Positions 35,244 through 43,624 of a stretch of DNA of 64,000 nucleotides are shown here, one piece after another. The notes beneath the pieces were generated by a model, which made no database searches, had not been told where the DNA came from, and worked only from the letters and a program-made list of their open reading frames with translations. A program made the translations under genes and the position numbers. The DNA is from an uncultured Flavobacteriaceae bacterium (GTDB lineage Bacteria > Bacteroidota > Bacteroidia > Flavobacteriales > Flavobacteriaceae), in assembly GCA_947493175.1 (NCBI GenBank), contig CANLQD010000002.1, positions 967,986-1,031,985 on the forward strand. Direction: 5' to 3'. Each line of letters starts with the position of its first letter. The stretch's first letter is position 1.

Positions 35244-36344
35244 CTAAAAAGATTCGGGAATATCATAGTCCAAATCGGTAACCTCGAACTGCAACCAAGT
35301 GAAGTCCCTATCATCTAACTGCCAAGTGACTTGACATCGATTTGGAAGTATAAATCCGTTAAAACTCCTAAAATCCAAGATTTCAATCAGCCAGGTTTCC
35401 AATGCAGCATTTTTTCCCGCTCCATAATAGCGCAAAGCTTCAAAAGAGATTATTTTACCTGTCGGGGAAAACTTGAATATTCCGAAAACCTCTTGGTCGT
35501 TTTGGGTGAAATAAGCTTTTACCGAGTTATCTTCTATTTGCTCCCAACGTATAGTTGGGTTTAGGGCCGCAGATGGAAACCAACAGACCTCGGCCAAATA
35601 TCGAAGTGCTGTCCCCGAATCGATTTTTTTGTTATCCTTTTCATCAACAATGGGAATGATCGAGGCCAATTTAATCAACATTTCTCCTTTCCCTTCATAC
35701 AGTTTGTCTCGTGCGGTCATGTCGATGAAAGGTAGCGCATGTGCTTCAGCAGACCAGACAAAACCCGGGACTACCGCGTCAAAATATTGGGTTGCCCTAA
35801 AGGGTATCCACTTTCCCCCGGATTCCCTTCGTAGGGTTCCATTTTGCTTTAACCGTATCCAGCGAACCGGTTTTCGGCCCACAACGCCTGAGTACTGCAT
35901 CCACTGTTGTACTATGGGGGGCAAATGTTCTATATTTTGCTCACGTAGTATATAGTCATGGTTGACCGGGCTACCCTGAAACAATGTGGACGTTTCCGAC
36001 CGTACCATCTTGTCAAATCGAAATTTCCCGTAAGCGGGAATGCATATCACAATAAGGAGCAGGTTGACCACTGTGCCAAATCGCGCATCTTTCCAAACCA
36101 GCATAATGAGTAATTGTGAGAGCAGAACGCCCAAGATGGCAACAATAGGCCAATAGGTTTTCCCCAAAAGGAATAAGCAACAAGATACGAGTAACAGTAT
36201 AGCGGTAAGCAACCACAGTATTCCCAACGGTTTTGAAATAGTTTGACTCAGTTGGCTTATATCACCCAAACTGAAGGCTTTCATAAAACCCATTATATGA
36301 ATAAGCCCATGAACCAAAAAGATAAAACCGATCACGTACCTCAT
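35244..36344 (-). CDS. DUF6544 family membrane protein
   Basis: 366 residues. About four membrane helices in the first 115 residues (YVIGFIFLVHGLIHIMGFM, LGILWLLTAILLLVSCCLFLLG, VAILGVLLSQLLIMLV, VVNLLLIVICIP), then a soluble domain with family-typical phrases PPIVQQWMQYSGVVGRKPV, RLKQNGTLR, WIPFRATQYF and FVWSAEAHALPF. Function unknown. It starts 9 bases after the barrel gene upstream on the same strand, so the pair is probably co-transcribed from the activated promoter at 36967-37009. Confidence 0.82.
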   Translation of the reverse strand: MRYVIGFIFLVHGLIHIMGFMKAFSLGDISQLSQTISKPLGILWLLTAILLLVSCCLFLLGKTYWPIVAILGVLLSQLLIMLVWKDARFGTVVNLLLIVICIPAYGKFRFDKMVRSETSTLFQGSPVNHDYILREQNIEHLPPIVQQWMQYSGVVGRKPVRWIRLKQNGTLRRESGGKWIPFRATQYFDAVVPGFVWSAEAHALPFIDMTARDKLYEGKGEMLIKLASIIPIVDEKDNKKIDSGTALRYLAEVCWFPSAALNPTIRWEQIEDNSVKAYFTQNDQEVFGIFKFSPTGKIISFEALRYYGAGKNAALETWLIEILDFRSFNGFILPNRCQVTWQLDDRDFTWLQFEVTDLDYDIPESF

Positions 36345-36353
36345 TGGGTTGCT

Positions 36354-36941
36354 TTAAAAAGTTTTGGCAATACCTACCCCAATCGCAATGTAATTGAGAT
36401 CTACTTCGGTTACCACCTCCCCTATTCGCAAATCACGAGATAGTGCCCGATACCCGATCTGAGGTCGTAGATTCCAATTTTTACCCAACTCCATTTGGAT
36501 GCCTAGACCGGCTTCCCAACCTAACCCATGGCCCGAATCGGCAATAATATCGCCATCCCCATTTTCCACTTCAATATGGTTGTATATTGCGCCGGCCCTA
36601 ATTAAATAGGAAAAATTATCGGCACCCTCAATAGGGTGAATAAACTGAAAACCGAACGTATAGCCTGTCTCGTCAAAGTCGGCATTGCTCCCCGCAAAAG
36701 AACTATTGTCAGATCCGAATGTATTGTATCCCCAACCAGCATAAGCACCCAGATGCGGCATAAAACGGTAGCCGAAGGCCGCCTCAAAGCCAAAACCTGT
36801 CTTTAGTTGCGCATCCCCGATATCTTGGGCACTGGAGTTTACCGCCGGTCTCAGTTCCAATGACCACTTATCCTGCGCAATTCCTGTATTTAGCACTAAG
36901 AGGCAAACACCTAACCATATACTTTCTCTGAATGGTTTCAT
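36354..36941 (-). CDS. outer-membrane beta-barrel protein
   Basis: 195 residues: signal peptide (cleavage near GIAQ, residue 23) and about eight strands (GFGFEAAFGYRFMPHLGAYAGWGYNTFG, GYTFGFQFI, NFSYLIRAGAIYNHIEV, NWNLRPQIGYRAL), ending in LNYIAIGVGIAKTF. This is the OmpW/OmpA-like small-barrel class (outer-membrane beta-barrel domain). It is the first gene after a Crp/Fnr-type promoter and is followed by DUF6544. Confidence 0.8.
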   Translation of the reverse strand: MKPFRESIWLGVCLLVLNTGIAQDKWSLELRPAVNSSAQDIGDAQLKTGFGFEAAFGYRFMPHLGAYAGWGYNTFGSDNSSFAGSNADFDETGYTFGFQFIHPIEGADNFSYLIRAGAIYNHIEVENGDGDIIADSGHGLGWEAGLGIQMELGKNWNLRPQIGYRALSRDLRIGEVVTEVDLNYIAIGVGIAKTF

Positions 36942-36966
36942 GATTTTTATCTTTAAAATAACCGGT

Positions 36967-37009
36967 CAAAAGTAGATGGACTATCCTTTTTTGGCAATGA
37001 TCTGTATCA
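36967..37009 (-). promoter_or_regulatory. Crp/Fnr-type activated promoter (site B) of the barrel-DUF6544 unit
   Basis: TGATACAGATCA on the minus strand (37009-36998), embedded in ATGAT-N4-ATCAT. A 23-nt spacer precedes the perfect -7 box TACTTTTG (36974-36967). A TTG also sits 20 nt before the -7 box. The site centre is about 42 nt before the expected transcript start, the class II position; the ATG follows about 20 nt later. Confidence 0.78.
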
Positions 37010-37092
37010 TCATATGTATTCTTTCATCGGCTATCAAATTCTTGGATTGGTCATAGCCAAAATGTAACGGGATTTTTAAAAGGGAGTAACTT

Positions 37093-38028
37093 TTAGGTTT
37101 TTATAGATGCATCCAAGCCATAGAAACGCAATACCCGTAAGGCCCTTAATGTATTCCAACGGCTGGCTTTTCCGGCTTTTTCCATATCAAAGTGGGTTTG
37201 CCCGGAATACTTGGCACGTGCTTTCCATATGTTTTCCTTGTTGCGTTTTTTCAATAGCACCTCCACCCCCGGTCGCAGGCGCTTGTCCCAAGAAAACCGG
37301 GCATATCTAAAATAATCGAGGGCGCTTAATACGTCATATCTCCAGCGTCTTGGATAGGAAAACTTTAGAAAATCCTTATGAATAATTTCGCCGCTGCGGT
37401 CCGAAATATACAACTGATGCAATAACATCATCTCTTGGGATGCCTGTACGGCTTTTTCTACCTCTTCTTTTCGATAACTATATCCATTCCGGAGGTACTC
37501 GGTCATTCCTTCTGCAACCGAAAGTGTGCTATGTAATGAACTGTGCACCGCCCCAGACCGATTAGAACGGCAGTTAAACCCCCCGTCGGGCATATGCTCC
37601 TTTAACAACATATCAATGACAGATTGTAGTTTGGTACCCTCGGCACCAAAATACGAGGCGTAGTTGAGAAACATACCGTTTACGCAAACATCGCTTTTAG
37701 TAGCCATGGGATAGATACCGCCATCTTTAGCTTTACACGTCTTTAAGATCATCGCTACCGATTCCCGAACCGGAGAAACCTTTGGAGAGATAGCCAGATT
37801 GCGTAAATCTAATAGCGTATAATGGGAACACACCCACTTCGGCTGATAAAATCCCCTGCCCCAATGTCCGTCGTCTTTTCTTTTGGATAGGAACCGGGCT
37901 CCCCATCCCTCTTGGGCAATCTTATCTTGTAAATCTGGGCGCTCGGTCAATAGCAAATCCCGATATACCTGATATTGAATTGATATATCGCCTTTTAGCA
38001 ACCAGTTGATGATCTTATTGGACGTCAT
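37093..38028 (-). CDS. alpha/alpha-toroid (terpenoid cyclase-like) protein of unknown function
   Basis: 311 residues, cytoplasmic. The repeated pattern of helices with short Gly-rich turns (DDGHWGRGFYQPKWVCSHYTLLDL, KDGGIYPM, PDGGFNCRSNRSGAVHSSLHSTLSVAEGM) resembles the squalene/oxidosqualene cyclase and prenyltransferase toroid, but the DXDD motif of squalene cyclases is not evident. RWRYDVLSALDYFRYA and SRWNTLRALRVLRFYG mark later repeats. Probably not a cyclase in the strict sense. It follows the CDP-alcohol phosphatidyltransferase by 48 bases on the same strand. Confidence 0.7.
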   Translation of the reverse strand: MTSNKIINWLLKGDISIQYQVYRDLLLTERPDLQDKIAQEGWGARFLSKRKDDGHWGRGFYQPKWVCSHYTLLDLRNLAISPKVSPVRESVAMILKTCKAKDGGIYPMATKSDVCVNGMFLNYASYFGAEGTKLQSVIDMLLKEHMPDGGFNCRSNRSGAVHSSLHSTLSVAEGMTEYLRNGYSYRKEEVEKAVQASQEMMLLHQLYISDRSGEIIHKDFLKFSYPRRWRYDVLSALDYFRYARFSWDKRLRPGVEVLLKKRNKENIWKARAKYSGQTHFDMEKAGKASRWNTLRALRVLRFYGLDASIKT

Positions 38029-38076
38029 ATTCCACTAGGATATTCAAATGCCAATCGATACCAATTTATCACCGGC

Positions 38077-38682
38077 TCACTCATCTTTATTCTTTTTGAT
38101 GATTCGTCTTTCATCGCTTAAGGCCCAATAAATGCCTTTCACATCCTTTACCCAGGTGTCATACATAAAAATCAGGGTAATCTCCTCTATAGTTTCCAGT
38201 ACACCAATGATAATCATGGCATAGAATAACCAGTATACTGGACCAAAAAATAACAGCCAAAGAATGAAAACGCTCTGGATCACGGCCGATGTCTTTGCCA
38301 AATAAGTATGAAAGGCCGTTGTTCTTCCATACTTACTAAAAGCGAGGGCCATTTGAATCAAGTAGGGAACAAAGGCAACAGCGATCAGAAATAGATTCTC
38401 ACGAATAAACGCATTCTCGAAAAACCAGAGGCCTATTAGCCCCATCACAAGGGTTAACTGATCCCCTATGGAATCTAATTGAGATCCCCTGGCGCTTGAA
38501 ATTTTAAGCTTGCGTGCCAAAAAGCCATCGATGGCATCGGTACTATAACTGATCAATAAGAACCATGTAAACCACTCACGTTCGCCAAACCATACAAGAG
38601 CCAGAAGTAGCGGAACCGCAACAATGCGATAAAAAGAAAACCAATCGGCTATGTTGAAGTCTTTGATCGTGAACATCTTCAA
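38077..38682 (-). CDS. CDP-alcohol phosphatidyltransferase family protein
   Basis: 201 residues with about five or six membrane helices. The family motif is complete: DGFLARKLKISSARGSQLDS followed by IGD, giving D-G-x2-A-R-x8-G-x3-D-x3-D, which binds the CDP-diacylglycerol or related donor and metal. Which alcohol is used (glycerol phosphate, inositol, serine or other) cannot be told. It overlaps the upstream flavodoxin-like gene by four bases, so they are coupled. Confidence 0.87.
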   Translation of the reverse strand: MKMFTIKDFNIADWFSFYRIVAVPLLLALVWFGEREWFTWFLLISYSTDAIDGFLARKLKISSARGSQLDSIGDQLTLVMGLIGLWFFENAFIRENLFLIAVAFVPYLIQMALAFSKYGRTTAFHTYLAKTSAVIQSVFILWLLFFGPVYWLFYAMIIIGVLETIEEITLIFMYDTWVKDVKGIYWALSDERRIIKKNKDE

Positions 38683-39194
38683 TAGTTTGATTTCAGCAAG
38701 ACACCCAACCTTGTAATGATACTGTCGGAAAAAACGGGGATGTTCTTCATCTCCGACTCTCCTGTAAAGGCATCTACACCGTCTATTTTATAGGAACCTT
38801 GCCCAGAAGTAGTAAGTACCACCAGCTTATGTCGTTGTTTCCCCATATCATTGACAAAAGTTATTACAGCATCAGGGGCCTTCCAATTTTCCCAAGTATG
38901 CATTACCAAAATGGCATTGAAATCTGACGGATCTATCTTTTCCAAAAGAGATACGTCGATAACCTTTATGTATACCGAATCGGTTGCAAAATAATCCGTG
39001 ACACTTTTAGTAATCGCATTTTTAAATTCACTTCCTTGGGTAGCGATCAACAGTCGTTGTTCAAGACGTGAACTATTAATTTCAAATGGGTCAACTGTAT
39101 GCATCGAGTAACGCTGCTTATACCAAAAAAGAAAAACAAAAAATACCACCAACATGGTGATAAGAATAGTGGCCATTTTTTTGAACAGCTTCAT
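38679..39194 (-). CDS. membrane-anchored flavodoxin-like protein of unknown function
   Basis: 171 residues. One N-terminal membrane helix (ATILITMLVVFFVFLFWY), then an alpha/beta domain: RLLIATQGSEFKNAITKSVTDYF, VYIKVIDVSLLEKI, FNAILVMHTWENWKAPDAVITFV, HKLVVLTTSGQGSYKIDGVDAFTGES. The layout (TQGSEF in the phosphate-loop position, TTSGQG later) recalls flavodoxins, but FMN binding is uncertain. Coupled to the phosphatidyltransferase gene (ATGA overlap). No clear promoter in the 153 bases upstream, so it may be read through from the gene at 39348-39794. Confidence 0.65.
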   Translation of the reverse strand: MKLFKKMATILITMLVVFFVFLFWYKQRYSMHTVDPFEINSSRLEQRLLIATQGSEFKNAITKSVTDYFATDSVYIKVIDVSLLEKIDPSDFNAILVMHTWENWKAPDAVITFVNDMGKQRHKLVVLTTSGQGSYKIDGVDAFTGESEMKNIPVFSDSIITRLGVLLKSNY

Positions 39195-39347
39195 CAGTCA
39201 TTCAGATTTATGGGTTTTCCGGTTTGTTTCGATAGTCCCCTATCCCTGATCATTCATAGCGTAATATAAACAGAGTGGACCTATTCAATAAAGAATCGAT
39301 CGGGGCAACTAACCCGTACCCTTATAAATATCCTTGGATAAGCAGTT

Positions 39348-39794
39348 TTAGCGACCTATTACGTTGGTCAATTCCTCACTATCAACAATGTACTCCGTTA
39401 TATTGAACACTTTCTTGCGATTTGATCGAAATAATTGTACGAACCGGGCGATTTCCGTTTCTAAATGTTCATGCTCCATTTTAACCACTGCCGCATCGGA
39501 TTGATTGGGATTCTCGACCAACCGACCCAGCCGTACGATATGTCTATCGAACTTTTCCAACAAATCTCCACAGCTTCTCTTGATATCGAACAAGCTATGT
39601 TGCACCTCTTTCACCAAATCTAGATTCTCTTTTTTGGTAATCCATATGATGTATTTATCGATAAGATGGTGAAGAAAGCGCAAATCGTCCTTGTAAAATT
39701 TTAAATCGGATTTCCAATGCGTGGAAAGTGCATATAGCTCATCCCAAGGGCCATTTTTAAGAAAATCGTTGGTATCGTTACTTTTTGTAGTCAT
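39348..39794 (-). CDS. helical cytoplasmic protein of unknown function
   Basis: 148 residues, no signal or membrane segment. Nearly all helical and charged: WKSDLKFYKDDLRFLHHLIDKYIIWI, LVKEVQHSLFDIKRSCGDLLEKFDRHIVRLGRLV, EHLETEIARFVQLFRSNRKKVF, consistent with a four-helix bundle containing several His and Glu that might bind metal. I do not recognise a named family. Its promoter carries a Crp/Fnr-type site at the class II distance, which places it in the local regulon. Confidence 0.75.
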   Translation of the reverse strand: MTTKSNDTNDFLKNGPWDELYALSTHWKSDLKFYKDDLRFLHHLIDKYIIWITKKENLDLVKEVQHSLFDIKRSCGDLLEKFDRHIVRLGRLVENPNQSDAAVVKMEHEHLETEIARFVQLFRSNRKKVFNITEYIVDSEELTNVIGR

Positions 39795-39817
39795 GGTCTA
39801 CAGTTTTTTAGTACACT

Positions 39818-39860
39818 TAAAAGTAACGGAGAAAGATGTTAACAAAAATGATTATTGTCA
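39818..39860 (-). promoter_or_regulatory. Crp/Fnr-type activated promoter (site D) of the helical protein gene
   Basis: TGACAATAATCA on the minus strand (39860-39849), flanked to give ATGA-N6-TCAT. A 23-nt spacer precedes TACTTTTA (39825-39818), one mismatch from TAnnTTTG. The start codon follows about 18 nt after the expected transcript start. Confidence 0.7.
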
Positions 39861-40092
39861 TGTGTACATAGTTGGAATAGGGGTGCCAAGGCTACTCGCT
39901 TAGGTTGAGTGTCAACAGGCCCTGGTATGCTTCGAAAAAAAGCTCGTATAAAGGCTACCTCCGAATCACTGATACATTTTGGATCGGAGGTAGCCAATCT
40001 GATATGCCAACAGATACAACATAGGATTCGACAAGACTCATAGCTACCTAGTAGTAAGAACTCCTTTGCGACCAAGTTGCCATCAGGGACAA

Positions 40093-40602
40093 TCAAAGAA
40101 AATTCCCCTTTTCATCGACTTTTACCCTAAGGGTCTTATCGCCGTTTTCCAATTTAAGCTTGTATTTTTTAGAAGCTCCCTTCCTTTCATGATATTTTAC
40201 TAAATAAACATCCTTGGTGATGGTCCATTCCGGAAAACGATCTAATACCGATTTTTTGACCGCCTCGGGAAGATTAACGTTTTCGAACCGTTCCGCAGTA
40301 CGTAATAACTTTCCGTCCCGATCATAGGCTGCTAAAATCTTTCCTTGAGGGATAAAGAAATTAATTTTGTAAAGGTCATAATCATCCTGATAATACTCTG
40401 AACTCTTTAAGTCGAACGCGGCCACCTTACGCTCTAGCATTTCTACGGGCAAGGAAGCCACTTCTCCGGTGTTCACATCATTCAAATACTTATAGTTGAC
40501 TGCATACACCGTAACCTCGGAAAGCTGTTCGGTTTTTACAATTTGGGAAAACAACTGGGCAGAGAACCCTGTTGCCAATAAAAAAAATAATAGCTTTTTC
40601 AT
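40093..40602 (-). CDS. secreted PepSY-like domain protein
   Basis: 169 residues with signal peptide (MKKLLFFLLATGFSAQLFSQ). The mature part has the PepSY-like pattern of two repeats: YDLYKINFFIPQGKILAAYDRDGKLLRTAERFENVNLPEAVKKSVLDRFPEWTITKDVYLVKY and KKYKLKLENGDKTLRVKVDEKGNFL. Such periplasmic proteins are thought to act as inhibitors or metal-linked accessory factors; the role here is unknown. Preceded by a Crp/Fnr-type promoter. Confidence 0.8.
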   Translation of the reverse strand: MKKLLFFLLATGFSAQLFSQIVKTEQLSEVTVYAVNYKYLNDVNTGEVASLPVEMLERKVAAFDLKSSEYYQDDYDLYKINFFIPQGKILAAYDRDGKLLRTAERFENVNLPEAVKKSVLDRFPEWTITKDVYLVKYHERKGASKKYKLKLENGDKTLRVKVDEKGNFL

Positions 40603-40645
40603 GATTTTTGTCTTTAATTAACAATCAAGTGTTTGTTTGCAAAAG

Positions 40646-40688
40646 CTAAATTATCGCGGTTTTCAAAGGGGGACAATGACCTGTATCA
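40646..40688 (-). promoter_or_regulatory. Crp/Fnr-type activated promoter (site C) of the PepSY-like gene
   Basis: TGATACAGGTCA on the minus strand (40688-40677). A 23-nt spacer precedes TAATTTAG (40653-40646), one mismatch from TAnnTTTG; a TTG lies 20 nt before that box. Its core CTGTATCA is shared with the site at 36998-37009. Confidence 0.7.
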
Positions 40689-40813
40689 GTCAAGAAATTG
40701 AATGTAGCAAGGGATAAGATCAAGTGGGTAGTGTGTTCCGATATGGCAAGACGCTTTCACTGGAGCAATGCACCACCTCAACTTCTGAAGCCATTTACCA
40801 ATTGATATCAACG

Positions 40814-40838
40814 AAAACAGGAGCCAAATGGCTCCTGT
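40814..40838 (-). terminator. terminator downstream of rny
   Basis: ACAGGAGCCA (40817-40826) and TGGCTCCTGT (40829-40838) are exact reverse complements; on the minus strand the hairpin is followed by TTTTC. It lies 28 bases beyond the rny stop codon. Confidence 0.65.
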
Positions 40839-40866
40839 CTAAAAAAGTTTACAAAAATTATGCTGC

Positions 40867-42435
40867 CTATTTTGCAACGTTTACCGCTCTGGTCTCCCGA
40901 ATCACCGTGACCTTTACCTGACCGGGATACGTCATGTCGGTCTGTATTTTTTGCGATATTTCGAACGAGAGTTCGGCCGCCTTGTCGTCACTTACCTTTT
41001 CGCTCTCAACGATGACCCTCAGCTCTCTACCGGCCTGTATTGCATATGCTTTTTGCACCCCATTGAACCCAAAGGCGATATCTTCCAAATCCTTCAATCG
41101 TTGTATATAGGAATCCAATACTTGACGTCGAGCGCCGGGCCTGGCACCACTGATGGCATCACAAACCTGCACTATGGGCGAAATGAGCGTTTTCATTTCA
41201 ATTTCATCATGGTGGGCGCCGATGGCGTTGCATACATCCGGTTTTTCACCATACTTTTCTGCCCACTGCATACCTAATATGGCATGTGGCGTTTCAACCT
41301 CAGCTTCCGTATTCGGGACCTTACCAATATCATGTAGGAGTCCGGCACGTTTTGCCAGCTTCGGATTAAGGCCAAGTTCAGCTGCCATTACCCCGCATAA
41401 TTTTGCTACTTCCCGAGAGTGCTGTAATAGGTTTTGACCGTAAGAGGAACGGTATTTCATGCGGCCGACCGCCCGAATCAGCTCAGGATGTAGTCCGTGT
41501 ATCCCTAAATCAATAACGGTACGCTTTCCTACCTCCACAATTTCCTGCTCAATTTGTTTCTCGGTTTTTCGTACAATTTCCTCAATACGCGCAGGGTGAA
41601 TTCTTCCATCGGTGACCAGTTTATGCAAGGACAAACGGGCTACTTCCCGCCTTACGGAATCGAAACAGGAAAGTATGATCGCCTCGGGCGTATCGTCTAC
41701 AATGATTTCTACCCCTGTGGCCGCTTCCAATGCCCTAATATTTCGACCTTCCCGTCCTATGATCCGACCTTTTACATCATCAGATTCTAAATTGAAGACC
41801 GATACACAGTTTTCTACTGCCTCTTCCGTACCGATACGTTGAATTGTATTGATGACAATCTTTCTAGCTTCCTGGGCCGCAGTCAGCTTTGCCTCTTCCA
41901 CCGTATTCTGTATAAAAGTCATCGCATCTGTTCGGGCCGTTTCCTTAAGCGACTCCATTAACTGGCTCTTGGCGTCCTCGGCCGAAAGCCCGGAAATGAC
42001 CTCAAGCTGCTGCACTTGGTGTTTGTGCAATTTTTCAAGCTCGGCCTGTTTCTTTTCAAAGATTTCACCACGATGTTCCACATCTTTGATCTTGGATTCC
42101 AATTGCTGGTTCAATTTTTTGCTTTTCGCCAGCTCATTGCTTACTTGCGATTCTTTATCGCGTGTTCGTTTTTGGGCTTCATTGATTTTCTTGTCTTTCC
42201 CTATGATCACTTTTTCGTGCTCTGCTTTCAACTCCAAAAACTTCTCTTTCGCCTGAAAAATTTTATCCTTTTTGATGCTTTCGGCCTCGGTCTTTGCATT
42301 TTTTAAGATGCTATCTGCCTCTTTTTTTGCATTGACAATGGTCTTCGAGGCTTTACCTTTTTCTAAAAACTTGGCTATGACGAAGCCTATAACTAGGCCT
42401 ACTATGGCTGCGATAACCGCATATGTGATGTCCAT
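40867..42435 (-). CDS. rny: ribonuclease Y
   Basis: 522 residues, the usual length. N-terminal membrane anchor ([20 protein letters not shown]), a long charged coiled coil (about residues 25-200), a KH domain ([32 protein letters not shown], about residues 215-250) and an HD hydrolase domain with the metal-binding [14 protein letters not shown] and HH in GAHHDEIEM. It is a membrane-associated endoribonuclease that starts mRNA decay. Downstream of zapA on the same strand, separated by 310 bases that contain a probable structured RNA. Confidence 0.96.
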   Translation of the reverse strand: MDITYAVIAAIVGLVIGFVIAKFLEKGKASKTIVNAKKEADSILKNAKTEAESIKKDKIFQAKEKFLELKAEHEKVIIGKDKKINEAQKRTRDKESQVSNELAKSKKLNQQLESKIKDVEHRGEIFEKKQAELEKLHKHQVQQLEVISGLSAEDAKSQLMESLKETARTDAMTFIQNTVEEAKLTAAQEARKIVINTIQRIGTEEAVENCVSVFNLESDDVKGRIIGREGRNIRALEAATGVEIIVDDTPEAIILSCFDSVRREVARLSLHKLVTDGRIHPARIEEIVRKTEKQIEQEIVEVGKRTVIDLGIHGLHPELIRAVGRMKYRSSYGQNLLQHSREVAKLCGVMAAELGLNPKLAKRAGLLHDIGKVPNTEAEVETPHAILGMQWAEKYGEKPDVCNAIGAHHDEIEMKTLISPIVQVCDAISGARPGARRQVLDSYIQRLKDLEDIAFGFNGVQKAYAIQAGRELRVIVESEKVSDDKAAELSFEISQKIQTDMTYPGQVKVTVIRETRAVNVAK

Positions 42436-42540
42436 ATTACGAATTTTAATGGTTCGCGGTAAGCCTTTTGCCTACCTATTTCCTATTGTTGGTCTGGTAC
42501 TGCATGGTGTTTTTGGAGCATCTGCCCAACAACCGAATGC

Positions 42541-42710
42541 AAAAAAAAGCCCACATTGGAGAAGTTTTGTACAAACTCCTATAAACAGGTTTAGGGCTAA
42601 CAGACCGATCAAGGATCCTTGTACAAGCAAGGCATGCTTTTACGACCTAAACTCACCCTTTTTAAACTTAATTAACGTTGAGTTTGTCAAAAGATAGTAC
42701 CAATGTGGGC
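42541..42710 (-). ncRNA. ssrS: probable 6S-type RNA between zapA and rny
   Basis: On the minus strand a long rod can be drawn. The 5' end GCCCACATTGG (42710-42700) pairs perfectly with CCAATGTGGGC (42559-42549), directly followed by eight U (42548-42541). Inside, ACAAACTC (42687-42680) pairs with GAGTTTGT (42578-42571), then an open region, then GTTTAGG (42652-42646) with CCTAAAC (42595-42589), and an AT/GC-palindromic apical part. A closed rod with internal bubbles and a U-run end is the architecture of 6S RNA, which mimics an open promoter and binds RNA polymerase. Linkage of 6S RNA to zapA is known in other bacteria. I could not find a clear promoter, so it may be processed. Confidence 0.65.
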
Positions 42711-42745
42711 AGTAACTTTGATGTATTTTAAAGAACGTTTTACTA

Positions 42746-43042
42746 TTATTTGATGCTAAGCTTCGTATTCACTAAATGATCCAGTGCCTTTAACCGTTCC
42801 ATAGCTTCTTGGGCACCTTCTGACTGATCAATGCCTTTCTGTTCTATTTTCGAGGCAAATTGAAGGGCACACATAGCCAACACATCTTGCTTATCGCGCA
42901 CGGCATAGCTCTGTTCGAACTTTTTAGCCAGTTGTTCTATGTTTTTAGCTGCCTTCCGTAGTCCCTCTTCTTGACTTGGGTCTATGGTAAGCGGGTATAC
43001 CCTATCTGCTATAGAAAGCTTTATCTTGAGCTTTTCGGCCAT
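42746..43042 (-). CDS. zapA: cell division protein ZapA
   Basis: 98 residues. The ZapA pattern is clear: KIKLSIADRVYPLTIDPSQEEGLRKAAKNIEQLAKKFEQ, then a helix for the coiled coil with DVLAMCALQFASKI. ZapA cross-links FtsZ protofilaments at the division ring. It starts 16 bases after the coiled-coil protein gene upstream, which is probably its functional partner. Confidence 0.9.
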   Translation of the reverse strand: MAEKLKIKLSIADRVYPLTIDPSQEEGLRKAAKNIEQLAKKFEQSYAVRDKQDVLAMCALQFASKIEQKGIDQSEGAQEAMERLKALDHLVNTKLSIK

Positions 43043-43058
43043 GTTATGGTATCATCGA

Positions 43059-43349
43059 TTATTCTGCAAGTTGGGCAATGCAATGGTCCAACTCCCTTAT
43101 CAATGTGTTTATTTTAAGCTTCGCTTCTGTTTTATTTGTATTACTGCCTAGCATTGAATTCGCCAATTTTAGTGAATTGTATTTTTCCTCCCACTCTGAA
43201 ACAGAGCTGTTCACGGTTTCCTTTTCGTTCTTCATGGAAATCAGTTCTTTCTCCAACTTTTCGTTGGCCTGCTGCAACACATCCAATCGGTGCAGCAACT
43301 TACTGATTTTGTTTTCCAAGGAATCAACGATTTGGACCAATTCACTCAT
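43059..43349 (-). CDS. ZapB-like coiled-coil protein
   Basis: 96 residues that are almost entirely coiled coil: heptads run through LVQIVDSLENKISKLLHRLDVLQQANEKLEKELISMKNEKETV and again near NTLIRELDHCIAQL. No signal or catalytic motif. Its place directly upstream of zapA in the same unit suggests a ZapB-like partner in division (inference from context; the sequence alone would only say coiled coil). Confidence 0.7.
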   Translation of the reverse strand: MSELVQIVDSLENKISKLLHRLDVLQQANEKLEKELISMKNEKETVNSSVSEWEEKYNSLKLANSMLGSNTNKTEAKLKINTLIRELDHCIAQLAE

Positions 43350-43624
43350 AAACGAGATTCAATACTCTTTACACAAAGTTAACATACATCCACCGACTTA
43401 GCAATTCTTTTTTGAATGAAGTGGTTTAAACTTTTCGATTTACTAAAAAATGGTCTTTTTTGGCCTTGTTTTTGTCTTTTTTACTTACCCTGCTCGACAT
43501 GTTTTACAAATTCGAAGCAGAAAATTAGGCACATCTCACTAAATTTACCTCGTTTTTTAACATGTACCCCAATACCTTGCAAAAAATTCCGTTTCAATTT
43601 GTATTAAAAGGCATAACCATAACT

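Noticed and set aside
39839..40096. 85-codon minus-strand frame between the helical protein and PepSY-like genes
   Set aside because: It covers the Crp/Fnr-type site at 39849-39860, is Cys-rich without pattern, and reads as noise.
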